Source: WTGU01 sp965200925 (lineage in GTDB: Bacteria; Pseudomonadota; Alphaproteobacteria; UBA828). From it: a DNA stretch of 64,000 nt. Numbering within the stretch: the stretch's first letter is position 1; every line of letters begins with the position of its first letter. This document shows positions 8,247 through 16,895 of this stretch, in pieces. The notes beneath the pieces were generated by a model that worked only from the letters and a program-made list of their open reading frames with translations, ran no database searches and was not told the origin of the DNA. The stretch covers positions 3,484,567 to 3,548,566 of the forward strand of contig OZ241738.1 of NCBI GenBank assembly GCA_965200925.1, in the 5' to 3' direction. The position numbers and the translations under genes were made by a program.

Positions 8247-9429
8247 CGTCGACGGCGTCGCCGCGCCGCGCCGCAGGCGCGTGCGGCGGGCGGACCACGA
8301 GGCATCCGGCCTGCGCCAGCAGCGACAGCATGGAACTGTCCTGCCTGGTGAAGGGCGTGGCGACGAGGGCGCCGCCTTCGCCCGGCTCGAGCGCGGCGCG
8401 AAGGTAGTCCTGCCGTTCGTCGTTCGCCGCCAGGTCGACGCCCAGCGTCGCCGTTCGCGTTTCCGGCGCCGCGCCGTCCGTGAGGCCAAGCATCCGCCCG
8501 AGGGCAGGGCGCAGGAAGACCAGGGCGCAGACGAGGGAGGAGACCGGGTTTCCCGGCAGCCCGAGCAGGCGGGTCCCGCCGAGGGCGCCGAACATGAGCG
8601 GCTTGCCGGGGCGCATGGCGATCTTCCAGAAATCGAGGGAGAGGCCGGCGTCGTCCAGCGCGGAACGGACCAGATCGTGTTCGCCGACGGACGCGCCGCC
8701 CATGGTGACCAGGAGGTCGGCGCCGCGCGCCCCGGCGGCGAGGCGGCGGACGGAATTCCGGTCGTCGCGCGCGATCCCGAGATCGAGGGCCTCGCCGCCG
8801 CAGCCTTCCACCACGGCCCGCAGGGCGAGGGCGTTGGAACTGACGATCTGGTTCGCGCCAATCGGCTCCCCCGGCATGGCGATCTCATCGCCGGTGGCGA
8901 GGAGGGCCACGCGCGGGCGCCGCCGGACCCGGAGCCACGGCAGGTTCATGGCGGCGGCGAGGCCGATCGCCCGCGCGTCCAGCCGCCGCCCCGCCGCGAG
9001 GCCCACCTCGCCCGCGCGGAAATCGAGCCCTGCGGGCCGGACGAAGGCGCCCGCCGCCGCCGCCGTGCGCACCACGATCCGGGCGCCGTCGGCCGTCGCG
9101 TTCTCCTGGATGACGACGGCGTCGGCGCCGTCGGGGACGCGGGCGCCGGTGAAGAGGCGCACGGTCTCGCCCGGCCCGAGCGCGCCCGCGAACCGTCCGC
9201 CGGCGGGTACCCGGCCGATCTCCCGCAAGGCGACGGGGGGCCGCGCGGTGTCGACGGCGCGCACGGCGTAGCCGTCCATCGCCGAGACGGCGAAGGGCGG
9301 TTGCGTCACCCGGGCCGCGGTGTCCGCCGCCAGCACCCGCCCGCGGGCCGCGGCCAGCGGCACCGTCTCCGCCGGCAGCGGCGCGAACGCGGCGACGATG
9401 CGGGCGACCGCCTCGGCGACCGGGATCAT
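8212..9429 (-). CDS. moeA: Molybdopterin molybdenumtransferase MoeA
   Basis: A 405-residue MoeA that inserts molybdate into adenylylated molybdopterin to form the molybdenum cofactor. Visible landmarks: the N-terminal PFAVSAMDGYAVRA (family signature), GARVPDGADAVVIQE, LLATGDEI, TMGGASVGEHDLV and KPLMFG with LPGNPVSS near the C terminus. It starts 4 bp after the moaC stop, so it is the last gene of trpD-trpC-moaC-moeA. Cofactor made here could serve the molybdopterin oxidoreductase encoded at 38285-40345. Confidence 0.95.
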   Translation of the reverse strand: MIPVAEAVARIVAAFAPLPAETVPLAAARGRVLAADTAARVTQPPFAVSAMDGYAVRAVDTARPPVALREIGRVPAGGRFAGALGPGETVRLFTGARVPDGADAVVIQENATADGARIVVRTAAAAGAFVRPAGLDFRAGEVGLAAGRRLDARAIGLAAAMNLPWLRVRRRPRVALLATGDEIAMPGEPIGANQIVSSNALALRAVVEGCGGEALDLGIARDDRNSVRRLAAGARGADLLVTMGGASVGEHDLVRSALDDAGLSLDFWKIAMRPGKPLMFGALGGTRLLGLPGNPVSSLVCALVFLRPALGRMLGLTDGAAPETRTATLGVDLAANDERQDYLRAALEPGEGGALVATPFTRQDSSMLSLLAQAGCLVVRPPHAPAARRGDAVDVILLEGEAPPL

Positions 9430-9433
9430 CGCC

Positions 9434-9910
9434 TCACGGCGCCCGGAACGCGCCCGACGCGCCGCCCTCCTTGGCGACGAGCCGCAGGTCGGTCACGCGC
9501 ATCCCCCGGTCGACGGCCTTGCACATGTCATAGACCGTGAGGGCGGCCACGCTCGCCGCCGTCAGCGCCTCCATCTCCACCCCGGTGCGCGCCGTGATCG
9601 CGCAGGTGGCCTCGATGTCGACGGCGTTGCGCGCCGCGTCGCAGTCGAGCGCCAGCGCCACGGAGGCCAGCGGCAGCGGGTGGCAGAGCGGGATCAGGTC
9701 GGCGGTGCGCTTGGCCGCCATGATCCCGGCGAGGCGGGCCGTGCCGAGCACGTCGCCTTTCGCGACGCCGCCGCTCTCGATCAGCCGCAGCGTTTCGGGC
9801 TTCATCAGCACGCTGGCCCGCGCCGTGGCCCGGCGCAGGGTGACGTCCTTCTTGCTCACGTCCACCATGTGCGCCCGGCCCACCTCGTCGAAATGGGTGA
9901 GCTTCGTCAT
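9434..9910 (-). CDS. moaC: Cyclic pyranopterin monophosphate synthase MoaC
   Basis: A 158-residue MoaC, which with MoaA converts GTP to cyclic pyranopterin monophosphate, the first molybdenum cofactor intermediate. Characteristic stretches are MVDVSKKDVTLRRA near the N terminus, KGDVLGTARLAGIMAAK, LIPLCHPLPL and GVEMEALTAASVAALTVYDM. The start ATG (complement of 9908-9910) overlaps the trpC stop in an ATGA arrangement, indicating coupled translation. The open frame continues upstream into trpC but that part is not MoaC. Confidence 0.95.
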   Translation of the reverse strand: MTKLTHFDEVGRAHMVDVSKKDVTLRRATARASVLMKPETLRLIESGGVAKGDVLGTARLAGIMAAKRTADLIPLCHPLPLASVALALDCDAARNAVDIEATCAITARTGVEMEALTAASVAALTVYDMCKAVDRGMRVTDLRLVAKEGGASGAFRAP

Positions 9911-10716
9911 CGTCCCTCCGGCCCCGGCCGCCCCAGCAGCGCCGCCGTCGCCGCCGCCACGTCGGCTTGGCGCATCAGCGATTCCCCGACCAGGAAGCGG
10001 CGCACGCCGCACGCCGCCATGCACAGGAGATCGGCATGGCGGTGCAACCCGCTTTCGCAGACGATCGCCCGCCCGGCCGGGACCAGCGGCGCGAGGCGTT
10101 CCGTGGTGGCGAGATCGACCGCGAGGGTCTTCAGGTCGCGGTTGTTGATGCCGAGCAGCGGGCTCGCGAGCCGGAGCGCGCGTTCGAGCTCGCGCTCGTC
10201 GTGGACCTCCGCCAGGGTGTCCATGCCGAGCGCCCGCGCCGCCGCCGCCAGTTCCGCCGCCTGGGCGTCGCCCAGGGCCGCCATGATGAGCAGGATGCAA
10301 TCTGCGCCGAGCGCCCGCGACTCCACTGCCTGGTACGGGTCGAGCATGAAGTCCTTGCGAAGCACGGGCAGGGCCGCCGCCGCCCGTGCCGCCGGCAGGA
10401 ACCGATCCTCCCCCTGGAAATACGGCGCGTCGGTCAGCACCGAGAGGCAGGCCGCGCCGCCCGTCTGCGCGGCCGCTGCCAGCGCCGGCGGGTCGAAATC
10501 GGCGCGAATCGGGCCGCTGCTGGGCGACGCCTTCTTGAGCTCGGCGATCAGCGCCAGCCCGCCCGCTTCGGCGACGGCCGCCAGCGCCGCCGCGAAGCCG
10601 CGCGGGGCCGGCGCGGCGCGCGCGCGCGCCTCCAGCGCGGCCAGCGGCAGGGCCTTCCTGCGCGCCGCCACGTGGCGCCGTTTGTCGGCGCAGATGCGCG
10701 CGAGGGTGTCGCTCAT
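9907..10716 (-). CDS. trpC: Indole-3-glycerol phosphate synthase
   Basis: A 269-residue TrpC that closes CdRP to indole-3-glycerol phosphate in tryptophan synthesis. Diagnostic segments: LIAELKKASPSSGPI near residue 55, LSVLTDAPYFQG, LPVLRKDFMLDPYQ, GINNRDLKTL and IVCESGLHRHADL. It is monofunctional (no PRAI domain). The start overlaps the trpD stop by 4 bp and its own stop overlaps the moaC start by 3 bp. The trpE and trpG genes expected upstream are not in this window next to trpD. Confidence 0.95.
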   Translation of the reverse strand: MSDTLARICADKRRHVAARRKALPLAALEARARAAPAPRGFAAALAAVAEAGGLALIAELKKASPSSGPIRADFDPPALAAAAQTGGAACLSVLTDAPYFQGEDRFLPAARAAAALPVLRKDFMLDPYQAVESRALGADCILLIMAALGDAQAAELAAAARALGMDTLAEVHDERELERALRLASPLLGINNRDLKTLAVDLATTERLAPLVPAGRAIVCESGLHRHADLLCMAACGVRRFLVGESLMRQADVAAATAALLGRPGPEGR

Positions 10717-11747
10717 CCGGCGGCGCCCCGGTTGCTGATGGCGACGAGTTTGGCGAGCGCCGCCGCGGCCGCGCCGCCGTCGATGGCGCGGGCGGCGAGG
10801 GCCGCGCCTTCCGCCAGGCCGTCGGCGCGCCCGGCCACCGCCAGCGCGGCGGCGGCGTTCAGCACCACCACGTCCCGGGCCGGGCCGGGCACGCCGTCGA
10901 GCACGGCGCGGACGATGGCGGCGTTGTGCGCGGCGTCGCCGCCTGCCAGGTCCGCCGGCGCGGCGCGCGGCAGGCCGGCGTCCTCCGGCGCGACCGCGAA
11001 GCCGCGGATGTCGCCCTCCTCCAGCGCCACCACCGTCGACGGCCCCGTGGTGGTCAATTCGTCGATCCCGTCGGAGCCGTGGACGATCCAGGCGCGTTCG
11101 CTGCCCAGATTGCGCAGGACCAGCGCCATGTCCCGCGCCCGCTTCGGGTCGAAGACGCCGATGACTTGGCGCCGCGCGCCCGCCGGGTTCGCCAGCGGCC
11201 CCAGCAGGTTGAAGAGGGTGCGGGTGCCGAGCTCCATGCGCGTCGGCGCGACGTGGCGCATGGCGCCGTGGTGGCGCGGGGCCATGAGGAAGCCGATCCC
11301 GGCCTCCCACAGGGCGGCGCGGACCAGCGCCATGTCGGCGTCGATATTGACGCCGAGGGCGGCGAGCAGGTCGGCCGAGCCGGAGCGGGAGGAGAGGGCG
11401 CGGTTGCCGTGTTTGGCGACGGGCACGCCGCAGCCCGCGACCACGAGCGCGGCTGCGGTGGAGATGTTGAAGGTGCCCTTGCCGTCGCCGCCGGTGCCGC
11501 AGGTGTCGATCGCCCCGTCGGGGGCGTCGATGCGCAGCGCGCGCGCCCGCATCGCCCGCGCCCCGCCGGTGATCTCGTCCACGGTCTCGCCGCGCACCCG
11601 CAGCGCCATGAGCAGGCCGCCCATCTGCGCGGGCGTCGCCTGGCCCGCCATCATCGCGTCGAAGGCGGCGTGCGCCTCGTCCACGGAGAGCGCCGCGCCG
11701 CTCGCGACGCGCCCGATCAACGCCTTGAAGTCCGCCGCCTCCACCAT
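10713..11747 (-). CDS. trpD: Anthranilate phosphoribosyltransferase
   Basis: A 344-residue TrpD that joins anthranilate and PRPP. The PRPP loop is DTCGTGGDGKGTFNIST near residue 80, followed by VAKHGNRALSSRSGSADLLAALG. LFNLLGPLANPAG and RAWIVHGSDGIDEL complete the family pattern. It is first in the minus-strand string trpD-trpC-moaC-moeA. Upstream is a damaged ankyrin-repeat gene instead of trpG/trpE, suggesting that the usual upstream trp genes were separated by insertion or rearrangement. Confidence 0.95.
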   Translation of the reverse strand: MVEAADFKALIGRVASGAALSVDEAHAAFDAMMAGQATPAQMGGLLMALRVRGETVDEITGGARAMRARALRIDAPDGAIDTCGTGGDGKGTFNISTAAALVVAGCGVPVAKHGNRALSSRSGSADLLAALGVNIDADMALVRAALWEAGIGFLMAPRHHGAMRHVAPTRMELGTRTLFNLLGPLANPAGARRQVIGVFDPKRARDMALVLRNLGSERAWIVHGSDGIDELTTTGPSTVVALEEGDIRGFAVAPEDAGLPRAAPADLAGGDAAHNAAIVRAVLDGVPGPARDVVVLNAAAALAVAGRADGLAEGAALAARAIDGGAAAAALAKLVAISNRGAAG

Positions 11748-11780
11748 CGCGCCGCCTCTCTCCCGCGCCGCCGCCGCGCC

Positions 11781-12115
11781 TCACGCGAACCGGGCTTCGT
11801 TCACCCGCCAGTAGACGTCGGTTCCCCGCAACGCCTTGTTGTCTTTCGCATCGTCGAAGGGAGGCTTGCCGGATTCATCGCGTGGTAGAAGGGAACCTTG
11901 CCGCCTTCATCGCGGGCACCAGGATCTGCGCCGCCTTCGAGAGGGGCCGCGATCACCGCGGGGTCGGCGTTCCTCATCGCCGCCACATGAAGCGGTGTTG
12001 CGCCGCCTTCATTGCGCGCGCCGGGGTCTGCGCCGGCAGAGAGCGCGGCCTTCACTTCGGCAGCGGTCCCGCTTGCCGCCGCAAGGAACTGGGCGTCCTC
12101 CGGATCGGCGAGCAT
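11781..12115 (-). pseudogene. Ankyrin-repeat protein, frameshifted
   Basis: From the ATG complementary to 12113-12115 the frame encodes two ankyrin-like units (ALSAGADPGARNEGGATPLH, then EGGADPGARDEGGKVPF). Around 11870-11890 the coding frame changes. The original frame then closes at 11801, but the other frame reads ESGKPPFDDAKDNKALRG and TDVYWRVNEARFA with a stop at 11781-11783. That tail is the usual ending of a family of alphaproteobacterial ankyrin proteins. I infer a small indel, or loss of part of a repeat, that broke the gene. Alternatively, it is a sequencing error. Function unknown; such proteins are usually protein-binding. Confidence 0.6.
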
Positions 12116-12343
12116 GGACGGTTCCCTCCTGGTTCACGTCGCTGGACGTCAATGTACGGCGCCGCGCCGCCGCCCGCGCGCATCGCGATCGGCGGACAGG
12201 GCGAGCCTTGACCCCCTCTGCCGATTGCGGTGTGTTATAGCCGCTTCCCGGCGAAACGCCATGCGCTTCTCCCGAGTGCGTCGGCGCCCTCAACCCCGCG
12301 TCCGGGCCTTGACCGCGCCTTCGCGAAGCCGCACAGAGCCGCC

Positions 12344-14491
12344 ATGTCACGCGACGATCCGCGCCCGCCGGGCGGTGCGCTCTGGACCTGCCCGATGCAT
12401 CCGCAGGAGGTGAGCGCCGGCCCGGCCGCGTGTTCCGTCTGCGGCATGGCGCTGGAACCGCGGGACCCGGCCGCCGCTGCCGATGTCGAGGACCCGGCGC
12501 TCGCGGCCATGACCCGCCGCCTCCGGGTTGCGGTCGCCCTCGGCGTGCCGCTGCTGGCGGTCGCCATGCTGGAGCCGCTACCCGGCGCGCCGCTGGCGGC
12601 CCTGGCGCCGCGCGCCTTCTGGCTCTGGCTCCAATGCGCCCTGGCCACGCCGGTGGTGCTGTGGGGCGGCTGGCCCTTCTTCCTGCGCGCCTGGCAGTCC
12701 GTCCGCAACCGCGCGCCCAACATGTTCACCCTGATCGGCCTGGGGACGGGGGCCGCTTGGCTTTACAGCGTCGCCGCCCTGGTCGCGCCCGGCCTGTTCC
12801 CCGCCGCCTTCCGCACCGCCAGCGGCACCGTGCCGGTCTATTTCGAGGCGGCGGGAGTCATCGTGGCGCTCGTCCTGCTGGGGCAGGTGCTGGAGCTGCG
12901 CGGGAGGCGCCGCACCGGGCGCGCGCTGCAAGCCCTGCTCGCCATGGCGCCGGCGACCGCCCGCGTCCTCACCGCCGACGGCGCGCGGGCGCGCCCGCTC
13001 GACGCGGTGCGCACCGGCGACCGCCTGCTGGTGAAGCCCGGCGAGACGGTGCCGGTGGACGGCGTCGTCATCGAGGGCCGGAGCGCGGTGGACGAGGCGA
13101 TGATGACGGGCGAGCCGACGCCGGTGGAAAAGGCGCCGGGCGACGCCGTCACCGGTGGCACCGTGAACGGCGCCGGCGTCTTCGTCATGCGCGCCGAGCG
13201 GGTGGGTGCTGAGACGCTGCTGCGGCAGATCGTCCGGCTGGTGGGCGAGGCGCAGCGGAGCGCCGTCCCGATCCAGCGTCTGGCCGACGTGGTCTCGGGG
13301 CGGCTGGTGCCCGCCGTCGTCGCCGTCGCCGTCGTCACCGCGCTGGCCTGGGGCCTGTTCGGGCCTGCGCCGAGCTGGGCCTACGGGCTCGTCAACGCCG
13401 TCGCCGTGCTGATCGTCGCCTGCCCCTGCGCCCTCGGCCTCGCGGCGCCGATGGCGGTCACCGTGGCGCTCGGACGGGGCGCGCGGGCGGGCGTGCTGAT
13501 CCGCCACGCCGCAGCGCTCGAAGCCCTCGCCCGCATCGACACCCTGGCCTTCGACAAGACCGGCACCCTGACGGAAGGGCGGCCGCGCCTGCGCGCGGTG
13601 CACGCCCTGCCGGGGTGGCGCGAGGAGGCGCTGCTCGCCTGGGCCGCCGCCCTCGAGGCCATGAGCGAACACCCCCTCGCGGAAGCGGTCGTCGAGGCGG
13701 CGGCCGCGCGCGGGCTGGCGGTGCCGCCGGCGGTGGACGTCGCCGTCCATCCCGGGCGGGGCCTGTGCGGGACGGTCGCCGGCCGCGCCGTCGCCCTCGG
13801 CAACGAGGCGGCGCTGCGGGCGCTGGGAATCGACCCCGCGCCGCTCGCCGATTGCGCGCGGGCCGAGCGGGAGGCGGGGGCTACGGCTGTGCTGATCGCC
13901 GTGGATGGCGCACCCGCAGGCATTGCTGCGCTGGCCGATCCGCTCAAGGCGGACGCGCCGGCGGCACTCCGAGCTTTGCGCGGCGAGGGTCTCGCCATCG
14001 CGCTGTTGACGGGCGACGACGCGCGGACGGCCCGCGCCGCGGCGGAGGCGCTCGGCATCGCGGAGGTGGAGGCCGGGTTGTCGCCGGCCGCCAAGGCCGC
14101 CGCGATCGAGCGGTGGCGGGCGGAAGGCCGGATCGTCGCCATGGCGGGGGACGGCATCAACGACGCGCCGGCGCTCGCCGCCGCCCATGTCGGGATCGCC
14201 ATGGGCACGGGCGCGGACGCGGCGGTGGGCGCGGCCGATATCACCCTCGTCAAGGGCGACCTCCGCGCCCTGCTGCGGGCGCGCGCCCTGGCGCGGGCGG
14301 CGCTGCGCACCATCCGCCAGAACCTCGCCTTCGCCTTCCTCTACAACGGTCTGGGCGTGCCCGTCGCCGCCGGCGTGCTCTTCCTGCCCGCGGGCATCCT
14401 CCTCGATCCGATGATCGCCGCCGCGGCGATGAGCCTGAGCTCGGTCTCCGTCGTCGCCAACGCGCTCCGGCTCGCGCGGGTGCGGCTGTGA
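12344..14491 (+). CDS. Copper-translocating P1B-type ATPase
   Basis: A 715-residue heavy-metal ATPase that probably exports copper(I). The N terminus has a heavy-metal-binding motif (WTCPMHPQEV then CSVCGMALEP, residues 13-41) instead of the longer HMA domain. The transmembrane metal site CPCALG is near residue 360, the phosphorylation site DKTGTLT near 403, the SEHPLAEAV histidine-proline motif near 442, GDGINDAPAL near 602, and MSLSSVSVV close to the C terminus is typical of Cu(I) transporters. ATG 12344 was chosen because upstream codons look non-coding. The stop overlaps the GTG of the next gene by 3 bp. Confidence 0.9.
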   Translation: MSRDDPRPPGGALWTCPMHPQEVSAGPAACSVCGMALEPRDPAAAADVEDPALAAMTRRLRVAVALGVPLLAVAMLEPLPGAPLAALAPRAFWLWLQCALATPVVLWGGWPFFLRAWQSVRNRAPNMFTLIGLGTGAAWLYSVAALVAPGLFPAAFRTASGTVPVYFEAAGVIVALVLLGQVLELRGRRRTGRALQALLAMAPATARVLTADGARARPLDAVRTGDRLLVKPGETVPVDGVVIEGRSAVDEAMMTGEPTPVEKAPGDAVTGGTVNGAGVFVMRAERVGAETLLRQIVRLVGEAQRSAVPIQRLADVVSGRLVPAVVAVAVVTALAWGLFGPAPSWAYGLVNAVAVLIVACPCALGLAAPMAVTVALGRGARAGVLIRHAAALEALARIDTLAFDKTGTLTEGRPRLRAVHALPGWREEALLAWAAALEAMSEHPLAEAVVEAAAARGLAVPPAVDVAVHPGRGLCGTVAGRAVALGNEAALRALGIDPAPLADCARAEREAGATAVLIAVDGAPAGIAALADPLKADAPAALRALRGEGLAIALLTGDDARTARAAAEALGIAEVEAGLSPAAKAAAIERWRAEGRIVAMAGDGINDAPALAAAHVGIAMGTGADAAVGAADITLVKGDLRALLRARALARAALRTIRQNLAFAFLYNGLGVPVAAGVLFLPAGILLDPMIAAAAMSLSSVSVVANALRLARVRL

Positions 14492-15162
14492 CCGCCGCCG
14501 GCGCTCGCGTCTCCGGTGCTTGCGTCCCTGGCGCTCGCGTCCGCGGCGCCTGCGTCCGCGCGACCTATCGGCGTATCGCGCCGTTCTACGACCTTCTGGA
14601 TGCCCCCTTCGAGCGTGGCCGCTACGCCGCCTTGCGGGGTGTGCTCTTCGCCGGCCTTGAAGGACGCCTGCTCGACGCCGGCATCGGGACGGGGCGCAAC
14701 ATCCCCTTCTACCCGCCCGGCGTCCAGGCGGTCGGGATCGACCTCTCGCGCCCCATGCTGGCGCGCGCCCGGAAGCGCCGCACCGCGCTCGGGCGGAACG
14801 TGCCCCTCGCCGCGATGGACGTGACGCGCACGGGCTTCCCCGACGCCAGCTTCGACGCCGTGGTCGCGAGCTTCGTCTTCTGCGTCCTCGACGAGAGCCT
14901 CCAGCGCCCGGCCCTGGCGGAGCTCGCGCGCATCCTCAAGCCCGGCGGCACGCTGCGCCTGCTGGATTATTCCCTCTCCGCCCGCCCGTGGCGCCGCTTT
15001 GCCATGGCCCTCTGGGCGCCCTGGGTGCGCTGGGCCTACGGCGCCTCCTTCGCCCGCACCCCCCGCCGCCACCTGGAGCCCGCCGGTTTCGAGATCGAGG
15101 AGGACAGGTTCCTGACCGCCGACATCCTGCGCTACCTGTCCGCCCGCCGCCTCGCGCCGTAG
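14488..15162 (+). CDS. SAM-dependent methyltransferase (class I)
   Basis: A 224-residue class I methyltransferase. The SAM motif LLDAGIGTGRNIPFYP is near residue 58, followed by VGIDLSRPML and FDAVVASFVFCVLDE, typical of the UbiE/COQ5-like group. The proposed GTG start overlaps the ATPase stop, so the two may be co-expressed. Codons 2-22 come from four short similar units (see finding), so the true N terminus may be later, near ATYRRIAPFYDLL. Substrate unknown; a role linked to metal resistance is possible but only from position. Confidence 0.75.
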   Translation: MTAAGARVSGACVPGARVRGACVRATYRRIAPFYDLLDAPFERGRYAALRGVLFAGLEGRLLDAGIGTGRNIPFYPPGVQAVGIDLSRPMLARARKRRTALGRNVPLAAMDVTRTGFPDASFDAVVASFVFCVLDESLQRPALAELARILKPGGTLRLLDYSLSARPWRRFAMALWAPWVRWAYGASFARTPRRHLEPAGFEIEEDRFLTADILRYLSARRLAP

Positions 15163-15207
15163 CCCCACGCACCGCCGCACGCCACCCAATCGAGTGGAAG
15201 CGGATCT

Positions 15208-16320
15208 TCAGCCGAAGAATTCCTGGAGACGGCACGCGGACCCGTATGTCCGAGCTCGCCATTGCACCTGCGGGCCAAGCGGCCGTCGCAGCCGGACGAT
15301 GCCCGGCGGCACCGCGAGGTTGCGAAGCTGAATGCCGGATTCCCGGATGGTTCGGTCGATCGTCCTGCCCCTCTTCCGCGCGCGTCCGGGCGAAGCGGTT
15401 CTCGCGGTCGCATAGGCATTTTCCGTGCGCGCCAGGATGCGCGTCACGTCGCATTGGCTCGGCAGGGAGCGACCGCCTCTGCGCCAGGGCGCAAGCACGG
15501 CGATGGGAGCGGGCTCCAGCATCCGTTCCCAAATGCCGGGTTCGTCGGCATTCGCCGACCCGTGGTGCGGCAGCTTGAACGTCGACGCCTTGCCGGCTGG
15601 CCGCTCCCCGCTCCGCAAAATGCCGGCCCAACCCCGTTTTTCCAGGTCTGCCCCAAGCAGCACCGAGATGTTTTCCGCCTCGACCCACAGCGCGACCGCG
15701 ATTTCGTTGGGGGAAAGAACCGGGATCCGCGTTCTGGTCTGGCCTGTGCCGGGGACCAGGCGTCCGATGGATTGCAGGAAGCTCTGGAAGACCGCATCGT
15801 CCGGCGAGAGCGACCAGATTTCGCACGCGCCACGGGCGAAGATACGACGGTTGGCGACGGCGAACGTCGGCTTCGATGCCACCTCTCCGAGTCGCGTGAA
15901 CACGCCATGAATCTCGCGAACGCCGGAACCGGCCGCGGAGATACGGCGGCCTTCCAGGGCGCCGACGACGGACAGGAACTCCTCGCGACAGAGTGCGCCG
16001 GCGCAGCAGAAGACGGCCTCACCGCAGGCTTCGACCAACCGCGCCATGCCGCGGATGTGATCGTCGTGCCAGTGGCTCGCCACGACCAGGGCGACGGCCC
16101 GGGCCGGATCGACGCCGATGCGTTCCAGGTAGCGCAGTGCTCCCGGCGCGCCGTCCGGGTCCAGGCAGGAGTCGATGAGGACCCAGACGCCGCCGCCGAC
16201 GTGGAGGACGATGCTCTCGCCGTAGCCGGGGCCGAGAAGCGTGAGCTCGAATTCGTCTTCTGGTGGCGGCGTTTCCGCGTCCGTCACGGGTCGAACGACT
16301 GAATCGTTTCCCGCGCCCAC
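15208..16320 (-). CDS. MBL-fold metallohydrolase
   Basis: A 370-residue metallo-beta-lactamase-fold protein. The zinc motif HWHDDHIRGM is near residue 83, an early aspartate pair sits in VLIDSCLDPDG, and LPHHGSANADE near residue 250 supplies another ligand histidine pair, as in ComEC-like MBL hydrolases. It has no membrane segments. Its start overlaps the preceding gene by 37 bp, so it belongs to a three-gene set with the two unknown proteins upstream and lies directly downstream of a restriction-modification system. It probably hydrolyses a phosphoester or nucleotide; the substrate is unknown. Confidence 0.72.
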   Translation of the reverse strand: MGAGNDSVVRPVTDAETPPPEDEFELTLLGPGYGESIVLHVGGGVWVLIDSCLDPDGAPGALRYLERIGVDPARAVALVVASHWHDDHIRGMARLVEACGEAVFCCAGALCREEFLSVVGALEGRRISAAGSGVREIHGVFTRLGEVASKPTFAVANRRIFARGACEIWSLSPDDAVFQSFLQSIGRLVPGTGQTRTRIPVLSPNEIAVALWVEAENISVLLGADLEKRGWAGILRSGERPAGKASTFKLPHHGSANADEPGIWERMLEPAPIAVLAPWRRGGRSLPSQCDVTRILARTENAYATARTASPGRARKRGRTIDRTIRESGIQLRNLAVPPGIVRLRRPLGPQVQWRARTYGSACRLQEFFG

Positions 16321-16892
16321 GCCTCGCCGGCCCGCCGGTCGGCCTCGGTCATCGCAGGAAGGTCGCGGAACACGATCTGGGACACGCGCTTCTTCGTGCC
16401 CGCCGGCGAGCGCTCATATCCGATCACCCAGCGAAAAACATTCCCTTTGCGCATCTTGCCGGCGTCGTCGTCCGAGAGCTCGGCAATGGGAATGACGGCC
16501 TCCTCCTCTTCGCGGTCCGCGCCGGCCGTCAGGTCGGTCAGGTGCGCCACGAAGTCCGTCTCGCCGATCTCGACGACATATCCTTCCCATTCTTGCAGAG
16601 CATGGAGCGTCGCGGCCGGTGCCCGGCGCGGCAGCGCTGGCAGGTTCACGATCCGGGCGAGGTCGGCGGCCCTCTGCCCGCGGCCGTCGGAGGGCATCGA
16701 TGTTCCCACGTTCGCGTCCGTATGGGACGCACCCGTTCCCAGGGCGCCATTCGGCCCGTGCTTCAATACCGAGCCGATCCTCTCGACCGCGCTCCGGGCG
16801 GGATCTGCGACCGTCGCTTCCGCACGGGAATCGTCGTTCTCTCTCCATGCACCGGTTTGCAACGCCGTCGTGGGCCTATCCGACTGCAACAT
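16284..16892 (-). CDS. Unknown protein, middle gene of MBL-associated trio
   Basis: A 202-residue soluble protein I do not recognise. The N-terminal third (to about residue 70) is low-complexity and rich in D, T, G and R, probably disordered. The rest is compact, with LQEWEGYVVEIGETDFVAHL, an acidic patch AGADREEEEAV, and KMRKGNVFRWVIGYERSP, a beta-rich pattern. It starts 3 bp after the stop of the 233-residue gene and overlaps the MBL gene by 37 bp, so all three are almost certainly translated together. No catalytic motif is visible. Confidence 0.6.
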   Translation of the reverse strand: MLQSDRPTTALQTGAWRENDDSRAEATVADPARSAVERIGSVLKHGPNGALGTGASHTDANVGTSMPSDGRGQRAADLARIVNLPALPRRAPAATLHALQEWEGYVVEIGETDFVAHLTDLTAGADREEEEAVIPIAELSDDDAGKMRKGNVFRWVIGYERSPAGTKKRVSQIVFRDLPAMTEADRRAGEAWARETIQSFDP

Positions 16893-16895
16893 CGG

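Noticed and set aside
12210..12240. Promoter for the copper ATPase: TTGACC and TATAGC
   Set aside because: The spacing is 22 bases, outside the usual range, and no better pair was found.
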